From Mycoplasma sp. CSL7503-lung (GTDB lineage: Bacteria > Bacillota_I > Bacilli_A > Mycoplasmatales > Metamycoplasmataceae), in assembly GCF_025515455.1 (NCBI RefSeq), contig NZ_JAOPHP010000002.1, forward strand, positions 1 through 64,000: DNA of 64,000 bases, written 5' to 3'. Each line of letters begins with the position of its first letter. The stretch's first letter is position 1. A program made the position numbers and the translations under genes. The notes beneath the pieces are model-generated. The model made no database searches. It had not been told where the DNA came from and worked only from the letters and a program-made list of their open reading frames with translations. Of the stretch, positions 11,359 to 20,726 are shown piece by piece.

Positions 11359-12669
11359 CTATTTTGCTCTAATAACTTTTGGATCAAGAGCATCATGTAC
11401 TCCTAATGCTATAAAGTGTAATGATACTGATATTGATAATAGAATTAATGAAGGTAACAATAATACTCAAATATTCAATCCTGCTTCTGATGGTGCTTGA
11501 GAAATAATTTGACCTAAATTAATATCAGATTCTGCTTTAAAGAATCCTAAGAATGCTAATGATGATATTGATAAGATAATTGATGGGATAGACTCAACAA
11601 ATCCTGTTGCAATTTTACCTATAATTGTTGGTAAGGCATGTCTATAAATTAATCTTACTTTTGAAGCTCCGACAGATTTTGAAGCTTTAATAAATTCAGA
11701 GTCTTTTACTGTAATAATAAATAATCTTGTTCTACCAACAGAACCAACTCAACCAATGAAAATTAATGCGAAACCTAATGTTAAATCTGTTGTTCCGAAT
11801 AAAGAAACAAATAATAATAATCAAATAAGTGTTGGTGGAGCAGAGAAAATGTCAATAATACGCATAATTATTGTATCAATTTGACTCCCTACATGGAAAC
11901 CTAAGTAAGAACCTATAGCCACCCCAATGATTGTTTGAATTGTTGCTACAATAATTGCTAATCTAACGGCTTTTCAAGTACCTACTCATGATTGAGTTCA
12001 AATATCTACACCGCTAGTTTTTGTCCCTAAAATAGTGTTTAAAAATATTTGTGGGTTAGCATCTAAAGCTTGTTTATATAATTCTTGATATTGTTCTGTT
12101 GTTAGATTATTTGGTATGTTTGAATAGTTAAACACAATAAAAGCACTATCGATTTTAAATAATTTATATGCATCGATATAACCTTCACAATTAATTGTTT
12201 TAAAAGTATTTTCTTTTAAGAATAGATCCCCAAAGAAACCATTAAAAAATTTAGAATCACGATAACCATTAACAGTATTTCTATAAAGATCTTGACTAAT
12301 TGTATCCCCTAATTTAACATAATGATCAGAGTATAAAGGAGGTATAGAACTATCAAATGATGAACCTGAATTTGTTGCTTGTCCAACTTTATCACCAATT
12401 AAATTTAATTGTATTTTAGAAATACTTTCTGTCGCGCTATATTGTGAATTTACTGTAACTATAATTGAAATTAAAAAGACAACCAAGAATACTATTAAAA
12501 ACAAAACTGAAGGTCAACTCATAAAAAATCTTTTCAAAATTTCAATTAAGATTTTTTTAGGTTTACCAGCTACGTTTGTGAAAACATTTGTATTTTTAGA
12601 AAATTCAAATGGATTTTCGATTCCGTTTAAAGAAACTTTATATTTTGATTCAAACTCTTTAGCTGTCAT
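11359..12669 (-). CDS. oppC: Oligopeptide ABC transporter permease OppC
   Basis: The product is a 436-residue inner-membrane permease. The N-terminus (about 1-45) is cytoplasmic, followed by the first membrane helix (MSWPSVLFLIVFLVVFLIS). A long extracytoplasmic loop of about 150 residues leads to the BPD transporter permease domain in the C-terminal half, with its conserved EAA-type loop. Length is above the usual 300 because of this loop, as seen in other mycoplasma OppC proteins. The start at 12669 lies 11 nt inside the end of oppB. Confidence 0.9.
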
Positions 12670-13825
12670 TTCTAACTCCTTTCATTTCTAATAAATTCTT
12701 TTTAAATTCTTTATTTCTAGTTAAAGTTCTTTTAAGGAGAACTAAATTACTTTGGTTCGAACCTGAATTGTACTTAATTCTAGGATCTAATACAGTATAT
12801 GATACGTCAACTAAAATAGATGTAAATATACCTAATGCTGTGAAAAATAATGTATTAAACATAATAATATTAATTTCACCTGTTGGGAATGCTTGTGCAA
12901 GAACTTGTGAAGTTCCTGGAACTGCTCAATATAGCTCTATAACAATACCACCACTAAGAAGTCCAATATATGATGGTATCAATAAAGCAGCAAGTGGTAT
13001 AGAAATATTTCTTAAAACATGTTTAAAGAATATTTCTGATTTACTTAAACCTTTTGATTTGGCAATCAATACATGATTTGAAGTTAAAACAGTAATAATT
13101 TGATTTCTTGTATATGTTATATAAACAGATAAAGAACCCAAAGTAATAATCGCAATTGGTGGTAATCATGATAAAAAGATTTCGCCACTTGTATGTTCAG
13201 TATCTGTTGGTAATAAGAATTTTGGTGTTACACCAAATTTAAGTAAAATACTAATCAAAATTGGAGCAATAATAAATGATGGTAGTGCTATAAATAACAA
13301 CGAAAACGCATTAATAGCAGTGTCAAAAATTGTTCCACGTTTGTATCCAGAAATAATCCCAAGAGCTATACCAATAATTGCACTTACTACGAATGCTGGT
13401 ATTGTTATTATTACTGAATATCTTAAATATTTAAAAAATATTTGAGGTATTGAGTTAGCTGAAAATCTCGTAAAGATTGTTTCTTCAAACGGCAATCCAA
13501 ACGGATGATCTGAATTGGTAAATAAATCATTAATTCAATAACCAAAACGAGCTACTGGATTTAATTTATATGTCATTCATTCATTTGCATGTAGATTATA
13601 CTTACCTGCTCAATCTGATGGTAAGAAATGATATTTGACCGATTGCTCATATAATTGTATTAATTTTTCTACCGAACCACTTGATCCTGCTCCATCAGCT
13701 TGTCCAATTGCCTTTTGAGCAAATGGGTTTTCACTAAATTGAGCTACTAATAGAAATACTACAACTAAAATAATTAGCAGAGTCAATATTGCAAATCCGA
13801 TACGTTTTAATATATAATTTGTCAT
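12659..13825 (-). CDS. oppB: Oligopeptide ABC transporter permease OppB
   Basis: This is the partner permease of OppC, 388 residues. Residue 1 is followed almost at once by a membrane helix (YILKRIGFAILTLLIILVVV), the typical OppB beginning. The BPD permease domain carries the EAA-type loop (AKSKGLSKSEIFFKHVLRN), which contacts the ATPases. It overlaps oppC by 11 nt. It is separated from oppA by 72 nt that hold a hairpin, which may lower expression of oppBCDF relative to oppA. Confidence 0.93.
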
Positions 13826-13853
13826 TTTTTCCTTTGCTTATTTTAAAACACAA

Positions 13854-13880
13854 ACAATTAACCACAAATTGGTTAATTGT
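13854..13880 (-). terminator. Hairpin between oppA and oppB (attenuator or mRNA processing)
   Basis: A perfect 10-bp stem, ACAATTAACC/GGTTAATTGT, with a 7-nt loop lies between the oppA stop and the oppB start. The oppA-side T tail is weak on the minus strand. It may partly end transcription or protect the 3' end of oppA mRNA so that the binding protein is made in excess. Confidence 0.55.
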
Positions 13881-13897
13881 TTTTTATATGTAATTTA

Positions 13898-16702
13898 TTA
13901 TTTAACTATTCTAATTTTTGTTAAATCAACATAATTTAATTGATCAACTGGTGAAATATAGTTAGTATTTAAAATTGTTGTAACAAATGAATTTTTAGTT
14001 ACTGTTGTTGCTAATTTAACAATTGTTCCTTGTTGGTTAGTAAATTCTCTTGCTAATTCTAATAATTCTTTCTTTGTAAAGTGATCAGATGATGTGTCAC
14101 CATTATTTAATCATGAGAAGAATTGAGCCGATATTGTGTAACCATCTTTGTATTTTTTAGAACTTAAATCTTGCTCTGTTAAATTAACTAATTGACCTTG
14201 TTCATCAAATTTTTGAGTTCCTAGTAAATCAGAAAGTTGGTCCATTTGTGCATTTGTTAATAATTTAACTTTACTTGGGGTAATTGAAAGTTCAATTGTA
14301 TTTTTATTATGTTCTAAAAAATCACCTAATTTTTTTGCAGCTTTAACAATTGTTGGGTATGATACTTCTAATTTTGCTTTGTAAGCACTGTCGCCTAACA
14401 CACTCATTAAGATTGGGAAAGCTTTACCCATTCCTCATGATAATCCATCAATTCCTGAACCAATTGATTTATAATCATATCCTCATCCTGCAGTATGAAC
14501 TGGTGAAGATGATTTTAATCAATATGAATAAAAGTCGCTATCACTAAGTTCTTCGACATATGTTGCTTTTAATCTTGAATCTAATTGGTTGATTGTATCA
14601 ATTTGACCTTTAACTATTTCGATATATGTTTGTGGATAATTTTTATATCTTTTTAATAATTTAAATTCAACATTTTTACCTTTGAGGGTTGGGTGTTCTT
14701 CATAGAATTTATCAAGCAACGCTTTCATTCTTTTTTGTAATTCAGCAAATGCTCCTGATTTATATTTGTCATTATCAGAAATACCGATGATTGTAGATTC
14801 GCTAGGTTCTAATTCGTTTCCAATTGTGCCACCTAAATCTACTTTTTGATTTGTTTGATTATCTACAACAAAAAGTGTAGAAAGTAATTCTCAATTATAT
14901 CTAGGACTATTATTTGTTGCACTTTTATCACTTGCATCACTGTTAATTGCTGAGTCGGGCGCTAATGTTGATAACCATGGAACAGCTTCTTCTGTAGGTG
15001 ACATAACTGTTGTTATGTTAGATCAGTTAACAGCTGCTGTTAATATATTTCTAAATTCTTCGGCAATTCCAGTTGTTGTATATTCTAAAACATTTGTAGC
15101 AGTACCTGCTTCAATTTCAGAAAGTGAGTGGCCCCATACAAGTTGTGAATATACTTCGTTAACATAAGAATTAGCGCCATCACTATCTTTTGCACGAGGC
15201 ACTAAAGTTGAAAATATATTTCCAATACTATGATCTGCGTTTAATGATTGTTGTTTATTAACACCAAATAATTTTGGATTTTCATTAACTTCTTTTTTAC
15301 TTGATTCTGGTAAATTTGAATATGAAATAGTAGAAACTAAACCAGCTTTATAAGCGTTAAATTGATCAATTTCAAATTGTTTACCTTCTTTAGTTTGTTG
15401 AACATAAACACTTCTAAATTCTTTAACTGTTGTAGGATCATTATAATATGATTCCAAAGCATAGTGATTGTTAATTTTGTATGTGGCTGTATAGTTGTCA
15501 CCATTATATCCTTCGTAGTAATATTTACCTGAATATAAAGTTGAATTTTCGTTGAAACCATATCAGTAAATACCTGATTTTTGAGCTAAATCTGTAGCTG
15601 CTTTAATTTGAGTCATTTTTTGCTCTTTTTCAGGTTGTTGAACTGTTGAATCTGTAGCAAAATCAGGAAGAGTTGCGCCTTGATTTACAGCATTAATATA
15701 AGCACTAGGCGCAGGTGCATATTCGTATGAACCAACAAAGTTGTTTGTAAATCATTCATAAACTAAAGCATCATCGCCACTTGTTGTAACATTAAAGTAA
15801 CTTCTATTATCTTTGTTTGTTACTGTTTTTTCTTCGTTTAATAAGTTTTCTATACTAATTTTGTATAAATCGAATAAATATGAGTTTGAATAAGTATCTT
15901 TTTCTTCGAATAATTTAGCTCCATTTTTTGTATATAAAGCTTTTGATGCAGCATCCAGATCAGATGAACCACCGTGTGAACGTCTATATGAAGTATCATT
16001 TGACATATATGTTCTTAAAAATCCTAAATAATAATCTTCTGCACTCATTTTATACTGTGTAGCTTCACCTTTATTATTTACTCAATAAACATTATCTCTA
16101 ATTCTTAATGAAACTTTTGTAGCTTTTTTAAGCTTATCGAAGAAGTTTTGTGAGTTAATTGAATTTTCGTTTGCACTTGTTTTTTGTACTCACATTGAAG
16201 AGTATAAATTATTTTCTAAATCAGGTTTTGGAATAATTTCTGCTTCATCACTATCAAAAGTATATTCGTGACCATCTACTGTTAAAACAACAGCATCAGC
16301 AACGTTCAATTCGTATGATCATGTTGATGGTCTAGTAATTTTTCTAGTTGTTTTTGTTATTGTTCCAAATGCATCTCTTTCTACTTCTTCTGAATATTCA
16401 GCTTTTCCTTCATTTTTCACTTCAACCAATTTTCCAAATGTTGTATCTTCATTTGATAATGAATACCCACCATAAGAACTACTTAAATCGAAACGTGATC
16501 TACTATATGAAAAAGGTGAATTAATATTTGTTGAATAAATTCCATTTCTTGCTAAAATATTGAAATTATTTGAAAATGATACTCCTCCTTTATTTTCTTG
16601 ACCGCTTGTACTTGAATTGCTTTCCGAGGTTCCACAAGCAACCGCTAGTCCTAGGGTAGATAAACTAGCTAAAGAACCCATTAATAAATATTTTCTTTTC
16701 AT
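13898..16702 (-). CDS. oppA: Oligopeptide-binding lipoprotein OppA
   Basis: This is the substrate-binding component of the Opp importer, 934 residues. The signal peptide ends in a lipobox with Cys23 (LGLAVAC), so the protein should be lipid-anchored on the outside. The mature N-terminus is Ser/Asn-rich, then a long SBP_bac_5-like body follows; many Trp residues are encoded by TGA. It is larger than typical OppA (about 550) but in the range of mycoplasma OppA proteins. It is the first gene of oppABCDF. The lysine riboswitch and its terminator lie directly upstream, so expression should fall when lysine is plentiful. Ligand specificity cannot be read from the sequence. Confidence 0.88.
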
Positions 16703-16741
16703 TTTATTTCCTTTATATGATATATATTTTTATTAAATATG

Positions 16742-16780
16742 AAAAAAGCTTTGTATAGGCTATATAACCATACAAAACTT
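16742..16780 (-). terminator. Riboswitch-controlled terminator
   Basis: On the minus strand a stem formed by AGTTTTGTATGG and CCTATACAAAGCT (with a G-U pair) is followed by six T. It stands between the lysine aptamer and oppA and should be the expression platform. Confidence 0.75.
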
Positions 16781-16812
16781 TTTTATTATTTTTCAATAAT
16801 TTAAAGAAATGT

Positions 16813-16977
16813 AAGTCTATAGCACCAATGGTTAAACCAAAGAGTAGAAATCTTTTATGCTTTTCTACCAACTAACTTAATCGCCATTAAGCAAGTTTCG
16901 GCCACTATATCCTTTCATCAATATCAATGCTTGCCAGCTCAATTGATTACTAATATTAGTAGCTCCTCTATAGACAT
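16813..16977 (-). ncRNA. Lysine riboswitch (L box) aptamer
   Basis: Read on the minus strand, P1 is GTCTATAG (16975-16968) closing with CTATAGAC (16822-16815). Inside P1 come the lysine-riboswitch landmarks in order: AGAGGAGC, AGTA, TGAAAGG, GGCCGAA, a P4-type arm TTGCTTAAT/ATTAAGT, and a P5-type arm GTAGAAA/TTTCTAC. These match the B. subtilis lysC leader in order and spacing. Binding of lysine should stabilise P1 and let the downstream terminator form, turning the opp operon off. The assignment was made by eye. Confidence 0.82.
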
Positions 16978-17012
16978 AACAGATTTCAATTTATACATTA
17001 AAATCTGTTATG
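16975..17012 (-). other. 12-bp hairpin directly 5' of the lysine aptamer
   Basis: CATAACAGATTT (16975-16986) and AAATCTGTTATG (17001-17012) form a perfect 12-bp stem with a 14-nt loop. It abuts P1 of the riboswitch and could stack on it. No T tail follows, so it is not an ordinary terminator. Confidence 0.5.
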
Positions 17013-17049
17013 CATACATAATTAGTACAACAAAATTTTAATGATAAAA

Positions 17050-17127
17050 CTAACGAATGCGAATAATATTAATATTCATAATTTCGTTAATAATAATCAT
17101 AAAGTCTCATTGTAACGCTTTTTTCAT
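17050..17127 (-). CDS. Possible 25-residue leaderless leader peptide
   Basis: A short frame, MKKALQWDFM..., ends at TAG 17050. A TATAAT box at 17139-17134 ends exactly 6 nt before its ATG, the same spacing as at the six leaderless genes of this window. It begins with two lysine codons and lies upstream of the lysine riboswitch. A second overlapping frame (17132-17022, 36 residues, very hydrophobic) uses an ATG too close to the -10 box to be transcribed from it. Either could be chance in such A+T-rich DNA. Confidence 0.3.
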
Positions 17128-17133
17128 ACCATT

Positions 17134-17139
17134 ATTATA
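17134..17139 (-). promoter_or_regulatory. -10 box for the riboswitch/opp transcript
   Basis: TATAAT on the minus strand is preceded by TG. It would start a leader of about 160 nt before the lysine aptamer. Confidence 0.5.
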
Positions 17140-17214
17140 CACGTAAAATAATTTTTTAAAAGTTTTTTTACAATTTGAAAAAATTATTTTTTAACTAAAA
17201 AGTTATTTTTTCAA

Positions 17215-17240
17215 TAATAAAAAGGGCCTACACCCTTTTT
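17215..17240 (-). terminator. Terminator after ffh
   Basis: AAAAAGGG pairs with CCCTTTTT, with a 6-nt loop and a T-rich tail on the minus strand, 4 nt after the ffh stop. Confidence 0.75.
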
Positions 17241-17243
17241 AGT

Positions 17244-18584
17244 TTAGAAACCAAAACCGCCGAAACCACCAGTTTTTTTGAAACTTTTAGCCATTTCACT
17301 CATTTGCTTAACCATAGAATCAAAGTCACTTAAAAGTTTATTAAATTCTTGGGGTGTTCTACCAGAACCTTTCAATATTCTTTCTTTTCTAGAAGCTTGT
17401 CTAAGTAACCTTGGATTATTTCTTTCTTTTTTAGTCATTGATGAAATTAAAATTTGAAATACTCTCATTTTTTCTTCAGCTTTTTCAACTTGATCTTCAT
17501 TTACTCTCGAAGATAAATTTCCTGGAAGCATTTTAAGTATTTTTGAAAATTTACCTAAATTTTTTACTTGTTTAATTTGCTCCATTAGATCGTCTAGAGT
17601 AAAACTTCCTGATAAAATCTTTTTAACCATGTTAGTCATTTTATCTTGATCGATGTTATCTTGAGCATGTTCGATCAATGACATAACATCACCCATTCCT
17701 AAAATTCTATCTGCCATACGTTCTGGATAAAATAAATCTAAATTACCAATTTTTTCTCCGGTACCTGTAAAACGAATTGGTAAATTAAGAATATATCTTA
17801 ATGAAAACGCTGCACCACCTCTAGCATCAGAATCTAATTTAGTTATTATAGAACCTGTTAATTTTAATTTTTCATGGAATGTTTTTGCTACATTTATTAT
17901 ATCTTGGCCACTTAATGAATCCGCAACAAAGAAAATTTCATCTGGATGTGCAATTTTCTTAACTTCTTGTAATTCATTCATTAAAGGCTCATCAATAGAA
18001 AGACGACCCGCTGTATCTAGAATAATTAAATCGTTATCATTTTCTTTAGCGTGTTTTAGAGCATTTGCAACAATTTCTGAAACAGGATTATTAACCCCTT
18101 GTTCATAAAAGTCAGCTTGTATACTTTTAGCAAGAGTGACTAATTGTTCCACTGCTGCTGGTCTATAAATATCCGCAGCAACAACTAATGGCTTTTGAAT
18201 ATGTTTTTTCTTTCTAAAATAATAAGCTAATTTTGCAGTTGCTGTAGTTTTACCAGAACCTTGTAAACCACACATCATTATAATATATGGTTTTTTTTCT
18301 ATTTTAAACTCTTGAACTTTATTACCTAAAATAGAAACCAATTCTTCATGTAAAATTTTAATAAATTGTTGAGAAGGATTTAATTTTCCAATCAACTCTT
18401 GATCAAGAACTTTTTGTTTAACGTTCTTTATGAATTCTTTTACAACTTGCAAGTTAACATCGGCTTCTAACAACGCCATTTTTATTTCTCTTGTAACTGC
18501 TACTAAATCGGCTTCATCTAACTTTATTTTTTTAGACACTTTTTCAAGTGCTTTTTGCATTCTTTTTTCTAAAAATCCTACCAT
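17244..18584 (-). CDS. ffh: Signal recognition particle GTPase Ffh (SRP54)
   Basis: This is the protein subunit of the signal recognition particle, which targets membrane and secreted proteins to SecY. It has 446 residues, normal length. The N domain (1 to about 90) precedes the G domain with GLQGSGKTTATAKL (G1), DTAGR (G3) and TKLD (G4); the C-terminal M domain ends in a Gly/Phe-rich tail (GGFGGFGF). TATAAT sits 6 nt before the ATG, with no ribosome binding site, so the mRNA should be leaderless. The gene stands alone, divergent from the pseudouridine synthase. Confidence 0.96.
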   Translation of the reverse strand: MVGFLEKRMQKALEKVSKKIKLDEADLVAVTREIKMALLEADVNLQVVKEFIKNVKQKVLDQELIGKLNPSQQFIKILHEELVSILGNKVQEFKIEKKPYIIMMCGLQGSGKTTATAKLAYYFRKKKHIQKPLVVAADIYRPAAVEQLVTLAKSIQADFYEQGVNNPVSEIVANALKHAKENDNDLIILDTAGRLSIDEPLMNELQEVKKIAHPDEIFFVADSLSGQDIINVAKTFHEKLKLTGSIITKLDSDARGGAAFSLRYILNLPIRFTGTGEKIGNLDLFYPERMADRILGMGDVMSLIEHAQDNIDQDKMTNMVKKILSGSFTLDDLMEQIKQVKNLGKFSKILKMLPGNLSSRVNEDQVEKAEEKMRVFQILISSMTKKERNNPRLLRQASRKERILKGSGRTPQEFNKLLSDFDSMVKQMSEMAKSFKKTGGFGGFGF

Positions 18585-18590
18585 GTTTTA

Positions 18591-18596
18591 ATTATA
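18591..18596 (-). promoter_or_regulatory. -10 box of ffh (leaderless)
   Basis: TGGTATAAT on the minus strand is an extended -10 box, ending 6 nt before the ffh ATG at 18584. Confidence 0.65.
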
Positions 18597-18863
18597 CCAT
18601 TTAGATGTTATATTTTATGTTATTAATTTAGTTAGTTGATATGTATATTTTTTGCTTGTTAAGATAAACTAACAATAAATAGCGAAAATACATAATACCT
18701 TAATTTGAATAATAATGTGTTTAAATTATTATTTGTAAATTAGCATTAATTATCATTAAACCCAATAAATGAACATTAATAAAAAATATTTGCTTTAAAT
18801 TTTTATACAAAAACGAAAACTTTAATACCTTGATATTGAACTTAAAAATATGCCTTTTTAATG

Positions 18864-18869
18864 TATAAT
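18864..18869 (+). promoter_or_regulatory. -10 box of the pseudouridine synthase gene (leaderless)
   Basis: TATAAT ends 7 nt before ATG 18877, with no ribosome binding site. The rest of the 292-nt divergent spacer (18585-18876) holds no gene that I can see; a short motif (AATACCTT, then a Gly/Ala-free A+T stretch) occurs twice in it, near 18694 and 18821. Confidence 0.6.
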
Positions 18870-18876
18870 TTAATAT

Positions 18877-19803
18877 ATGATTGAATTAAAAGTAGAATAT
18901 AAAGAAAGAATAGATAAATATATCTCAAATAATACAAACATTTCACGTAATGATATTAAAATTTTAATTGATGAACATGCTATTTTAGTAGACGATGTTG
19001 CCGTCAATAAACCTAAATTTGTAGTTAGAGAAGATCAAATAATTAAAATAATGAAGGTTATTGATAAAGAAATTAATATTGAACCGGAACAAATGGAACT
19101 TGATATAGTATATGACGATGAATATATTTCTGTTATAGATAAACCAAGTGGACTAGTTGTTCATCCATCTCCTGGACACCCAAACGGAACATTAGTAAAT
19201 GGATTATTGTATCATTTTAAAAATAATCTTTCAAATGAAAGTGGAGTTTTGAGACCTGGTATCGTCCACAGAATCGATAAAGATACTAGTGGTTTATTAA
19301 TAATAGCTAAAAATAATCAAGTACACCAATTATTGGCAGAAAAATTTGCTAATCACGAAATAAATAGAAAATATATAGCAATTTGTGATGGAATTATTGA
19401 AAATAAAAAATTAAAATTAGACCTTCCAATTGGTAGAAGTGCTAATGATAGACAAAAAATGGCAATAACAAATACTAATTCAAAACACGCAATTACTTGA
19501 GTTGAAAAATTATCAACTTTCTACATTGATAAAATGCCTAAAACACTAGTTAAGTGCGAATTAGAAACAGGTAGAACACACCAAATTAGAGTACATTTAA
19601 AATACATTGGAAATCCAATTTACGGTGACCCTGTCTATGGTAAAAAAGTAGATGATTTCGGACAAAGATTACATGCTTATAAACTAGAATTTATGCATCC
19701 TATTACACAAAAGAAAATTGAATTATTTTCAAAAACCCCAAAAGAATTTAATGCATCATCATTCGACTTTGATGAATTCTTAAAAAGCGAAAGGACACTA
19801 TAA
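18877..19803 (+). CDS. RluD-family rRNA pseudouridine synthase
   Basis: This is a 308-residue enzyme that turns uridines of 23S rRNA into pseudouridine. An S4-like RNA-binding region is at about 12-70 ([21 protein letters not shown]). The catalytic motif [11 protein letters not shown] (about 130-140) contains the active Asp. [11 protein letters not shown] near 225 is the second family block. A TGA-encoded Trp lies at 19498. Subfamily (RluD or RluC-like) cannot be settled by eye. Its stop overlaps the start of the next gene by one base (TAATG). Confidence 0.92.
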
Positions 19804-20666
19804 TGTTTAATCAAAATTGAAATGAGAAATATAAAAACATCAAAACAACCGATGAATTATGAAAACACGAAAAAAAAGATTTTAGAATTTATTTTATTTT
19901 GTACACTTTAGCAATAACATTGTTAAGTTTAATATGATTTAGTTGGTTTATAATATTATTAGTTTCAAAAGAACAATACTTATTATTAATAAGCGAGTCA
20001 ATTAAAAATAATAAACAACTTGGAGAACCAATAGCTTACTATAATAGCGAGCTAATTCAACAAACTTTTTATACAATATCATTAATAGCTATGAATGTTT
20101 CATACATTATGTCAGTATTTAAGAGCTATAAAAACAAAAACTTTAAACATATTAGTTCATGAGTACAATTAATATATTATGGATTAGCAATTTGAAAAAT
20201 AATTGGTTTTATTGTTTCGATAACACAAAATGCTTTTGCTACTATAGGTAATAATTATTTATCAATAATTTCATTAATTTTTAATATATTGTCTTTAGTG
20301 ATATTTATGGTAATTATCTTCTTCTTGCATGGTAAATTAAATAAAATACAAAGAGCATTCAAGTATATTGAATATGTAAAAACAATGGAAGAATATCAAA
20401 AAGCATTTATGGAAAACATAAGAAGTAACAATCCTTTTGGGCCTTCTTCGTTTAATGCAACTAATTCATCTGAGGAAGAAAGAAATTCCAATAATAGAAA
20501 TTCACATTCTAAAGATGACTATACAAATTCAGAAAATTACAAGAAAATTATCGAACTACCAAGAGAACAATTAAATGATATTGCTAAGAAATTAAATATT
20601 TTCGGCTATGAAGATATGGAAAAAGAAGAATTAGCCAAACTAATTTATAATATAACTAAAAAATAA
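19803..20666 (+). CDS. Membrane protein with a SAP/Rho-N-like C-terminus
   Basis: A 287-residue protein, continuous only with TGA as Trp. Four membrane segments are visible (about residues 31-55, 80-103, 123-143 and 155-180). The cytoplasmic tail has a Ser/Asn-rich linker (about 215-245) and then a helical motif, ELPREQLNDIAKKLNIFG..EMEKEELAKLI-like, that resembles the SAP or Rho N-terminal nucleic-acid-binding helix pair. The start overlaps the stop of the upstream synthase gene. A membrane-tethered nucleic-acid-binding role is conceivable but unproven. Confidence 0.7.
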
Positions 20667-20674
20667 AAATTATT

Positions 20675-20707
20675 AAAAACATCATAACAGTTGATTATGA
20701 TGTTTTT
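20675..20707. terminator. Bidirectional terminator
   Basis: AAAAACATCATAA pairs with TTATGATGTTTTT. It can serve the membrane protein gene on the plus strand and smc on the minus strand. Confidence 0.8.
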
Positions 20708-20726
20708 AATATAAATTTCAATTAGC

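Noticed and set aside
16800-17140. 4.5S (SRP) RNA, tmRNA or RNase P RNA next to ffh
   Set aside because: None of the typical motifs (GGAA tetraloop arm of SRP RNA, tmRNA tag frame, GAGGAAAGTC of RNase P) is present, while the lysine riboswitch landmarks are.
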